From an uncultured Prevotellaceae bacterium (lineage in GTDB: Bacteria; Bacteroidota; Bacteroidia; Bacteroidales; Bacteroidaceae): a stretch of 64,000 bases of DNA. Within the stretch, counting starts at the first letter, position 1; every line of letters starts with the position of its first letter. Below the pieces are notes generated by a model. The model was not told where the DNA came from. It did not search any database and saw only the letters and a program-made list of their open reading frames with translations. The stretch is from positions 1-64,000 of the forward strand of contig CASFNA010000002.1 in the NCBI GenBank assembly GCA_949295905.1. The letters are read 5' to 3'. The translations under genes were made by a program, and so were the position numbers. Of this stretch, positions 1-6,130 are shown in pieces.

Positions 1-1023
1 AAACTCGTTATTCTTTTCAAGACGGAGTTTATTCACCTCTTTAAGAAGATATTGCTTGGTATCTTCATTTAAATTTGCGCAACGTTTATCAAAGTCTTCA
101 TTGTTAAAATCGCTAACAGTTCTATCCAAAAATTTTTTCATACCTTTACTATAAAGGTCTGTTAAGCGTAGCTGAAAATCGACATGATTATCCCGTCCTT
201 CGAGCCATTGGAACTTTAATTCCTCACCATCACCTGTCGTAGTTTCGTCATAAACCTTGCACAAGAAGAGTGTGAATATCTTATTGAATGCATTACCTTT
301 ATCTGAAACTACATTGTGACGCAATATTTCAAGAAAGCGGTTGAAGATAAAACTTGAATCTTCCGCCTTTATCTCTTTCAACTGCTCCTTTGTTAAGGCT
401 TTGCTCTGGAAATTATATGGTCGTACCCAAGAATCGAAGATGCCATTATCTTTAGTGAGCTTATTCCATTTCTCATAAATGTCTTTTACATCACCATTAC
501 GATAGTCATCTTCAATTTTGATTATTTCATTAACATACACGAACTTACCATCTTCCAACTTCGAGGCATAGAGCATTATTACATCAGCTTTACCACCTGA
601 TAATTGGAAATACGTAAATAATTGACCTCCGTCCTTGTGGATTTTAGCCAATTCCTTATTGTATTCCTTGCCATAAGTCTTACATTCAATAAGCATATAT
701 GGCGTACCGTCTTCACGATTAATACAAATATCCAATCTCCCAGATGTACCATGTCCCGATGGCCAAGTCTTTTCAAGAATTATGTTTTGGGGTTTATATC
801 CCTTGGTAAGTATTCTATCAACACATTCAAGTACAACAAAATTTTCAGGCTGTGAAAAGTTTTGTGTGGTTTTACTTTCTGCTATGATGCTATTACCATA
901 ATCAATACTCTGTTTTTCAAAGTCAATTTCTATGGCATAATCAACATATATTTTATGATAAATGCCATTTGTCCCATTTTTTGGAACAAACCCCAAAGCG
1001 ATAATATGTTTTTTAATATCCAT
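1..1023 (-). CDS. Restriction-modification enzyme with HsdR-like nuclease domain, N-terminal part
   Basis: Open frame of 341 codons from an ATG at 1023, running off the left window edge, so the C-terminus is missing. Residues about 95-118 hold a PD-(D/E)xK-type core: SGRLDICI, then MLIECKTYGKEY (D...ExK), as in the N-terminal nuclease domain of type I HsdR (HSDR_N). From about residue 230 a helical stretch (FIFNRFLEILRHNVVSDKG, then AFNKIFTLFLCKVYDE) resembles the N-terminal region of HsdM-type N6-adenine methylases. A fused nuclease-methylase of type I/IIG style is therefore likely; the methylase motifs would lie beyond the edge. The gene is visibly richer in A+T than everything to its right, which suggests horizontal acquisition. 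The domain reading is from motif recognition; the family assignment is moderately sure and the exact R-M type is unknown. Confidence 0.7.
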   Translation of the reverse strand, partial: MDIKKHIIALGFVPKNGTNGIYHKIYVDYAIEIDFEKQSIDYGNSIIAESKTTQNFSQPENFVVLECVDRILTKGYKPQNIILEKTWPSGHGTSGRLDICINREDGTPYMLIECKTYGKEYNKELAKIHKDGGQLFTYFQLSGGKADVIMLYASKLEDGKFVYVNEIIKIEDDYRNGDVKDIYEKWNKLTKDNGIFDSWVRPYNFQSKALTKEQLKEIKAEDSSFIFNRFLEILRHNVVSDKGNAFNKIFTLFLCKVYDETTTGDGEELKFQWLEGRDNHVDFQLRLTDLYSKGMKKFLDRTVSDFNNEDFDKRCANLNEDTKQYLLKEVNKLRLEKNNEF

Positions 1024-1156
1024 AGTCTTCCCAATTTATTTGCAAAGTTAAGAATTTAATCAGGAATTGCCTCATTTTGTTTTGGATTTCTCACAAAATT
1101 TTATACAGCACAATTATTTTGAGAATCAAATCGTTGGACTCCAATACTAAAACACG

Positions 1157-1198
1157 AAACACCCGACTTTACATTCTTGGGTGTAAAATCGGGTGTTT
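1157..1198. terminator. Long hairpin between R-M gene and tRNA-Ser
   Basis: Arms AAACACCCGA (1157-1166) and TCGGGTGTTT (1189-1198) are perfect inverses. One mismatch further in, TTTACA (1168-1173) pairs with TGTAAA (1182-1187), leaving an 8-nt loop. It has no strong T-run on either side, so it is either a terminator or the edge of the acquired AT-rich segment. Confidence 0.45.
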
Positions 1199-1204
1199 AA
1201 TTTG

Positions 1205-1226
1205 TAAAACATTGACTTTCAATGTT
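1205..1226 (-). terminator. Rho-independent terminator of tRNA-Ser
   Basis: On the minus strand ACATTGA and TCAATGT pair across a 3-nt loop and are followed by TTTT. It begins a few bases after the tRNA-Ser 3' end. Confidence 0.7.
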
Positions 1227-1231
1227 TATTG

Positions 1232-1316
1232 CGGAGAGAGAGGGATTCGAACCCCCGGTGCCTCTCAGCACGACGGTTTTCAAGACCGTTGTAATCGACC
1301 ACTCTACCATCTCTCC
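1232..1316 (-). tRNA. tRNA-Ser (anticodon TGA)
   Basis: An 85-nt cloverleaf with acceptor GGAGAGA/TCTCTCC, D-arm, anticodon loop CTTGAAA (anticodon TGA), a long class II variable arm and T-arm GTTCGAATC. The discriminator base is G and CCA is not encoded. A TTTG-N20-TACCTTTG promoter lies upstream on the minus strand and a hairpin terminator follows. Confidence 0.95.
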
Positions 1317-1354
1317 TTTTGTCGGGAAGACAAGCTTTGTGTTCAAAAGCGGTG

Positions 1355-1362
1355 CAAAGGTA
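1355..1362 (-). promoter_or_regulatory. -7 box of tRNA-Ser promoter
   Basis: Minus-strand TACCTTTG matches the Bacteroidetes -7 consensus TAnnTTTG. A -33 TTTG lies at 1383-1386, exactly 20 bp away. Confidence 0.75.
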
Positions 1363-1520
1363 GTCAGAAATTTTCATACGGCCAAATTTTTTGCGATATT
1401 TTTGCATCTGTGCCGTATTTCATTGAGTAAAGCGGCGCGGTTTGCCTATGTGCGGTTGCCGCCATGTTTCAGGATGTTTTTCGGTCGCTCTCGTAACGTG
1501 TTGATTTCCAGTGCGTTGTA

Positions 1521-1577
1521 AAAGACCGTCTTTTAGCTCGTGAAAGACGGCCTTTTATGCGGCAAAAGATGGTCTTT
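1521..1577. repeat. 22-bp periodic palindrome array A (3 units)
   Basis: Three copies of the near-palindrome AAAGRCSGYCTTT centred at 1527, 1549 and 1571, each 22 bp apart. The array sits in the divergent gap between tRNA-Ser and mutS2. About 24 bp before the first centre is the flanking box TAACGTGTTGAT. Confidence 0.85.
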
Positions 1578-1657
1578 TACACGGCGAAATGCCGCCAATT
1601 GGAAAACAGTAGGTTGCGCCTCGTGCTATTGTAAAGCGCATTTGGCTGCCCAGACGT

Positions 1658-1688
1658 TTTGCAGTGACGCGCAAAATGAGTAATTTTG
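1658..1688 (+). promoter_or_regulatory. mutS2 promoter (TTTG-N19-TAATTTTG)
   Basis: A -33 TTTG (1658-1661) and a -7 TAATTTTG (1681-1688) are 19 bp apart. The -7 box ends 4 bp before the ATG at 1693, so transcription should begin at or within a few bases of the start codon, giving a leaderless mRNA. Confidence 0.75.
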
Positions 1689-1692
1689 CAGC

Positions 1693-4230
1693 ATGATTTA
1701 TCCAAAGACTTTTGAAAGCAAGCTGGGCTTTGACGAGGTGCGCGCGCTGTTGCGTGAACGTTGTCTGAGCACGTTGGGCAAGGACATGGTTGACGCCGTG
1801 GCCGTATCGGGCGACGCCGCCGTAATAAACGAATGGCTGGCGCAGGTGCGCGAGTTCCGCCGTTTGCAGGAGGAGGCCGATGATTTCCCCCTGCGTTACT
1901 TTTTCGACGTGCGCGAGGCTGTGGCGCGCCTACGACTTGAGGGCACTCATCTCGACGAGGCGGAGCTGTTCGACCTGCGCCGTTCGCTCGACACCATTTG
2001 CGCCATCGTGGCCTATCTTAACCGCGACGGCGGCGAAGAGGGTGGGGCGGAGGAATGGCCTTATCCCGCGCTCCACCGCCTTGCGGAGGGCGTGCAGACC
2101 TTTCCGCAGCTGGTGCAGCGCATCGACCAGATACTCGACAAGTTCGGCAAGGTGAAAGACACGGCGTCGCCAGCACTGGCCGACATACGCCGCGAGCTGG
2201 CGCGCACCGAGGGCACTATCTCGAAGACCCTATATTCCATACTGCGCTCGGCGCAGAGCGAGGGGTTGGTTGACAAGGACGTGACGCCCGCAATGCGCGA
2301 CGGACGGTTGGTAATTCCCGTCAGTCCCGGACTGAAACGCCGCATCCGAGGCATCGTGCACGACGAGTCGGCATCCGGCAAGACCGTCTTCGTTGAGCCG
2401 GCCGAGGTGGTTGAGGCCAACAACCGCATACGCGAATTGGAGTCGGAGGAGCGCCGCGAAATCATACGCATACTCACGGAATTCGCCAAGCAGGTGCGTC
2501 CCTACGTCGCGCCAATCCTCGACTCGTACAAGTTTCTTGCAAAAATAGACCTCATCCGTGCAAAAGCAGAGCTGGCGCGGCTCATCAAGGGCATCGAGCC
2601 TGACGTTGAGGCATATCCCCATATCGACTGGATTAGGGCGAGCCACCCCTTGCTCGCCCTCTCGCTCGAGAAGCAAGGCAAGGTCGTGGTGCCGCTCGAC
2701 GTTATGCTGACGAGCGACAAGCGCATACTTATCATCTCCGGCCCTAACGCCGGTGGAAAGTCGGTGTGCCTCAAGACTGTCGGCCTTGTGCAGTACATGC
2801 TTCAGTGCGGACTGTCCGTTCCCGTAGGTGAACGCTCGCGCATGGGCGTGTTCGGCAACATATTCATCGACATAGGCGACGAGCAGAGCATAGAGAACGA
2901 CCTCAGCACGTACTCCAGCCACCTGATGAACATGAAGCAGATGATGCGCCATGCCGACGACTCCACGCTGCTGCTCATCGACGAGTTCGGCACGGGAACG
3001 GAGCCGCAAATAGGCGGAGCAATCGCCGAAGCCGTGCTGAAACAGTTTTGCGAGCGCGGTGCATACGGTGTAATAACCACCCACTACCAGAACCTGAAGC
3101 ACTTTGCCGACACCCATGGCGGCGTTGTCAACGGCGCGATGCTGTACGACAGGCAGCAGATGCAGCCGCTGTTCCAGCTATCCATAGGCCAGCCGGGCAG
3201 TTCGTTTGCCATCGAAATAGCGCGCAAAATCGGTCTGCCCGAGGCCGTCATCAAGGATGCGAGCGACATAGTGGGCAGCGACTACATACAGAGCGACAAG
3301 TATCTTCAGGACATCGTGCGCGACAAACGCTACTGGGAGAACAAGAGGCAGACCATACACCAGCGTGAGAAGAGCCTCGAACAGACCATTGCCCGTTACG
3401 AGAACGAGGTGAAGGAGCTTGAGCAGAGCCGCAAGGACATACTCGCCAAGGCTCGTCAGCAGGCCGAAGAACTGCTTGCTGGCAGCAACCGTATTATAGA
3501 AAAGACCATAAAGGAAATACGCGAGAGCCAGGCCGAGAAGGCGGAGACTAAGAAAATACGCGAGGAACTGGAAGCCTTCAAGGCTGGGATGAAGGACATC
3601 GACACCGCCGCCAACGACGAACTGATAGCTAAGAAGATGCGCCAAATACAGGAAAGGAAGGCTCGCAGGGAGAAGAGGAAGAAGGAGAAAAAAGCCTCTC
3701 CCCAGCCCTCTCCTCGGGAGAGGGAGGCCGCGGGGCAGACACCTCCCCATGGGGAGGACAGGGTGGGGCTGTCTCCCGGTGACACGGTGCGCATCAAGGG
3801 GCTTACCACGGTCGGCAAAGTGGAGAGTGTGGACGGCAAGATGGCGACGGTGATTTTCGGCGACATGCGCACGAAGATGCGCTCCGAACGGCTTGAAAGG
3901 GCTGAAAAGCCGAAGCAGGAAGAGCCGAAGGCGTATGTCAACGTTAGCCGCGAGACGCGCGAGGCCATCGATTCGCGCAAGCTGAACTTCAAGCAAGACC
4001 TTGACGTGCGCGGCATGCGCGGCGACGAGGCGATAACCGCCGTAACTTACTTCATCGACGACGCCATACTCGTTGGCATGAGCCGCGTGCGCATTCTGCA
4101 CGGAACAGGCTCGGGCATACTGCGCCAGCTAATCCGCCAATACCTCGCCACGGTGCCCAATGTGGCGTCGTTCCGCGACGAGCATGTACAGTTCGGCGGA
4201 GCGGGAATTACCGTGGTGGACCTTGAATGA
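1693..4230 (+). CDS. mutS2: MutS2 family ATPase/endonuclease
   Basis: 845 residues, somewhat longer than most MutS2 proteins. MutS2 is a MutS homologue without the mismatch-reading domain; it binds branched DNA or collided ribosomes and is linked to suppressing recombination and to ribosome rescue. Visible parts: helical core (1-330), Walker A GPNAGGKS (about 350), Walker B TLLLIDEFGTGTEP (about 427-440), long coiled coil (about 520-665), KOW-like segment (GDTVRIKG, about 696), and C-terminal Smr nuclease domain with LDVRGMRG (about 769) and HGTGSG (about 803). Residues about 669-694 (SPQPSPREREAAGQ and following) have no place in the family and match an inserted palindromic repeat. Transcription appears leaderless. 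Product assignment is secure. Confidence 0.95.
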   Translation: MIYPKTFESKLGFDEVRALLRERCLSTLGKDMVDAVAVSGDAAVINEWLAQVREFRRLQEEADDFPLRYFFDVREAVARLRLEGTHLDEAELFDLRRSLDTICAIVAYLNRDGGEEGGAEEWPYPALHRLAEGVQTFPQLVQRIDQILDKFGKVKDTASPALADIRRELARTEGTISKTLYSILRSAQSEGLVDKDVTPAMRDGRLVIPVSPGLKRRIRGIVHDESASGKTVFVEPAEVVEANNRIRELESEERREIIRILTEFAKQVRPYVAPILDSYKFLAKIDLIRAKAELARLIKGIEPDVEAYPHIDWIRASHPLLALSLEKQGKVVVPLDVMLTSDKRILIISGPNAGGKSVCLKTVGLVQYMLQCGLSVPVGERSRMGVFGNIFIDIGDEQSIENDLSTYSSHLMNMKQMMRHADDSTLLLIDEFGTGTEPQIGGAIAEAVLKQFCERGAYGVITTHYQNLKHFADTHGGVVNGAMLYDRQQMQPLFQLSIGQPGSSFAIEIARKIGLPEAVIKDASDIVGSDYIQSDKYLQDIVRDKRYWENKRQTIHQREKSLEQTIARYENEVKELEQSRKDILAKARQQAEELLAGSNRIIEKTIKEIRESQAEKAETKKIREELEAFKAGMKDIDTAANDELIAKKMRQIQERKARREKRKKEKKASPQPSPREREAAGQTPPHGEDRVGLSPGDTVRIKGLTTVGKVESVDGKMATVIFGDMRTKMRSERLERAEKPKQEEPKAYVNVSRETREAIDSRKLNFKQDLDVRGMRGDEAITAVTYFIDDAILVGMSRVRILHGTGSGILRQLIRQYLATVPNVASFRDEHVQFGGAGITVVDLE
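3694..3770. repeat. Two-hairpin palindromic repeat inserted in frame in mutS2
   Basis: CCCTCTCC/GGAGAGGG (3706-3713 and 3717-3724) and CCTCCCC/GGGGAGG (3742-3748 and 3751-3757) form two adjacent hairpins. The encoded Pro/Arg/Gly-rich peptide lies between the coiled coil and the KOW-like segment. A related two-hairpin layout occurs between the SusD and GH43 genes near 41,966-42,043. Confidence 0.7.
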
Positions 4231-4324
4231 AGGTGAGAAGGTGGGAAAGTGAGAAGATGAGAAAACAATACAAAGTGCCTTTTGCATTTTCTTACCTTCT
4301 CACTTTCCCACCTTCTCACCTTCA
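4228..4324. terminator. 29-bp inverted repeat between convergent mutS2 and vsr
   Basis: Arms 4228-4256 and 4296-4324 are perfect 29-bp inverses, made of repeated words such as GGTGAGAAGGTGGG. The left arm starts in the mutS2 stop codon and the right arm covers the last codons of vsr. Placement between two gene ends fits a bidirectional terminator. Confidence 0.75.
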
Positions 4325-4809
4325 ATTGTTTTTTCCGCCGCCATGTCCCAGCTGTCACTTTCCGGCAATTTGTATTTTACTGCATGGTCTTCAAGGTATA
4401 TTTTGTTCAGCGTGTATGCGAGCGATTCCAATGTCTGCTGGCGCACTTTGGGTTTCAGCTGGCATTCCCATACGGTTATGCAGTGCCAGCCCATGCGTGC
4501 CAAGGCCTGCTGTTCTTCCTTGTCGCGGCGGCGGTTGCGCTCTATCTTGGCGCGCCAGAAGTCGGTGTTGGTCTTCGGCAGGTGGAAAGTAGGACAGTCG
4601 TGTCCGTGCCAGAAACATCCGTTTACGAATATGCATGTGCGGTATTTGCGCAGTACGAGGTCGGGATGGCCGGGCAGGCGCGGACTGTTGAGCCTGTACC
4701 TGAAGCCGCGGGCGAACAGGTACAGGCGCACAACAAGTTCGGGCCGCGTGTCCTTAGAGCGTATTGCGGCCATTATTTTGCTGCGTTTTTCCTTTGAAAA
4801 CAAATCCAT
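4300..4809 (-). CDS. vsr: Very short patch repair endonuclease (Vsr)
   Basis: 169 residues. Vsr nicks 5' of T in T:G mismatches that arise when 5-methylcytosine deaminates. Visible family marks: N-terminal FSKEKRSKIMAAIRSKDT, catalytic-region GHPDLVLRKYRTCIFVNGCF, zinc-site FWHGHDC, and C-terminal WECQLK. The start is the Met of MDLFSKEK at 4809; upstream in-frame Met codons would add an unrelated tail. A TATATTTG box at 4818-4825 leaves almost no leader. The last ~16 residues overlap the inverted repeat shared with the mutS2 end. No cytosine-5 methylase partner is visible; the nearest R-M gene, at the left edge, looks like an adenine methylase. Product secure, partner unknown. Confidence 0.93.
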   Translation of the reverse strand: MDLFSKEKRSKIMAAIRSKDTRPELVVRLYLFARGFRYRLNSPRLPGHPDLVLRKYRTCIFVNGCFWHGHDCPTFHLPKTNTDFWRAKIERNRRRDKEEQQALARMGWHCITVWECQLKPKVRQQTLESLAYTLNKIYLEDHAVKYKLPESDSWDMAAEKTIEGEKVGK

Positions 4810-4817
4810 GCCGGTTG

Positions 4818-4825
4818 CAAATATA
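4818..4825 (-). promoter_or_regulatory. -7 box of vsr
   Basis: Minus-strand TATATTTG matches TAnnTTTG and ends 8 bases before the ATG at 4809, so the transcript is predicted to be nearly leaderless. No correctly spaced -33 TTTG is seen. Confidence 0.5.
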
Positions 4826-5063
4826 GTGAAATGCGAGCGCAATAGCAAGCAAAAACGCGGTTTTTTAGTTTGCATTGCCGGGCGCATCCTATATCCGTGA
4901 AGCCAAGTTTACACATTAAAATATAATAAGGCAATGCGTGGCTTGGTGAAAATGTAGTTTTGTGAATGAAGTTTCCGTCGCAATTTGTAATGTATGGAAA
5001 CAAAAAAGGAGACACTTGCGTATCTCCACAATCGTTTTAATGCTTATGAATTGTATGTTTTTG

Positions 5064-5137
5064 AGCCTCTTGTCGGATTCGAACCAACGACCCCGAGATT
5101 ACAAATCACGTGCTCTGGCCAACTGAGCTAAAGAGGC
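5064..5137 (-). tRNA. tRNA-Thr (anticodon TGT)
   Basis: A 74-nt cloverleaf: acceptor GCCTCTT/AAGAGGC, D-arm GCTC/GAGC, anticodon loop TTTGTAA (TGT), T-arm GTTGG-TTCGAAT-CCGAC, discriminator T. CCA is not encoded. It begins 4 bases after the SRP RNA on the same strand and has no promoter of its own, so the two are probably one transcript. Confidence 0.95.
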
Positions 5138-5141
5138 GGGT

Positions 5142-5237
5142 GGGCAAGCTACTTGCATCGCGCCGCTACAACCAACTACCTTTGCTGTGTTCCCACCCTG
5201 GAGGATTCGAAGGGAGCTGGCCGTACAAGACTTGCCC
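5142..5237 (-). ncRNA. ffs: Signal recognition particle RNA (4.5S, small bacterial type)
   Basis: About 96 nt. The ends pair (GGGCAAG with CTTGCCC) and the tip carries the hallmark SRP hairpin: GTG-GGAA-CAC followed by AGCA, equivalent to TCC-GGAA-GGA-AGCA in E. coli 4.5S RNA, with the asymmetric internal loop that binds the Ffh M-domain. A TACCTTTG -7 box lies at 5251-5258. End positions are set by the terminal helix and may differ by a few bases. Confidence 0.85.
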
Positions 5238-5250
5238 GTCTTAGCGGCTG

Positions 5251-5258
5251 CAAAGGTA
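5251..5258 (-). promoter_or_regulatory. -7 box for ffs and tRNA-Thr
   Basis: Minus-strand TACCTTTG, identical to the boxes of the tRNA-Ser, tRNA-Lys and tRNA-Phe genes in this window. Confidence 0.7.
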
Positions 5259-6075
5259 ATAAAAAGTATGCACATAAGGCGTATGGATGGTGGCTTTTGC
5301 TTGTTTTTTAACTTATTTTCAAAGTGGGGCGTTGTCGGCGTAGTAAAAATGCGTGACAATTTATTTTTGTGTTATAGCTTTGTGGCAGTGCGCAGTCTTT
5401 GCGTTTTTAGGTCGAAATATAAAGGCTGAACCTTTGTTTTGCTACATGTGCTTTACAATTTCAGAGTAAAACATACGCGTGAAGGCCGTCAACATGGATT
5501 CGGGAGACGGCCTTCCGCAGTGCCAAAGGTCGTCTTTCGCGTTGTCAAAGGCCGTCTTTCGCATAGCTGGAGATGTCTGTATGTTTCATGTTTTGTCGTA
5601 ATCCGTTGTCTGTCAGGCGGTTATGGGAAACGTTGAAAAATACCGTTTTTCGGGCCGAGGATACGTTTCTCTACGGGCGTGGCTGTTCTGGGGGCGTTAA
5701 GTTGATTGATTGCCGCCGCAAGGAATGCCTTGTTGTTCTCATTAATTAACATATGTGGCGTATTCTTCTGGCTGCCGGTTGTGGACGTGAAGGCGACCTT
5801 GCATTTAACATGCTTTAAGTATTTGGCATTCCACCTTATTTATTATATAGGCATGGCAGACCTTGGCAAGTGTTTATTTTGTTTCGTTTAGTACACAAAT
5901 TTGTTATACATGCGGTTTTTGTTGTATATAATTTGACCGTTGGAAATGGTCGGAATTTGTGTTAATTGACCTGGATTTGTCTCGAATTCCGCTTAAAAAG
6001 ACGTTGTTTTTGATGTTTGAGACATTTTGAAATGGTGATGAAACAAATAATAATTAATATTCAAATAAAACGCTA
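5259..6075. other. Non-coding gap with repeat array B
   Basis: About 800 bases between the SRP RNA promoter and the xylan operon promoter. It holds array B, and a 25-bp imperfect palindrome (TAATCCGTTG ... CGGTTA, 5599-5623). Short open frames here show no recognisable protein character. The rest is AT-rich and I see nothing else in it. Confidence 0.6.
5481..5559. repeat. 22-bp periodic palindrome array B (4 units)
   Basis: Unit centres at 5487, 5509, 5531 and 5553, all 22 bp apart. The third and fourth copies are the best conserved (AAAGGTCGTCTTT and AAAGGCCGTCTTT). Confidence 0.8.
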
Positions 6076-6083
6076 TAAATTTG
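6076..6083 (+). promoter_or_regulatory. -7 box of xylan utilization operon
   Basis: TAAATTTG matches TAnnTTTG. The expected start site leaves about 40 bases of leader before the SusC ATG at 6131. Confidence 0.6.
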
Positions 6084-6130
6084 CAACTGTAAAACAACTT
6101 TTTACCTTAAATAACTTAAACAACCAGAAC

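Noticed and set aside
1222-1521. Open frames across tRNA-Ser and its upstream region
   Set aside because: They run through a tRNA and its promoter and show no protein-like composition.
2230-3117. Long open frame antisense to mutS2 (also others antisense to lacZ, GH28 and sppA)
   Set aside because: GC-rich codon third positions on the true strand keep stop codons out of the opposite strand; translations match no known protein and the sense genes are unambiguous.
4227-4592. Plus-strand open frame over the mutS2/vsr terminator
   Set aside because: Its start is the inverted repeat and the rest is antisense to vsr.
5099-5429. Open frames on both strands over tRNA-Thr and the SRP RNA
   Set aside because: They coincide with structured RNA genes.
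5706-5891. 61-codon open frame in the gap before the xylan operon
   Set aside because: No promoter, no homologous feel, biased composition; likely chance.
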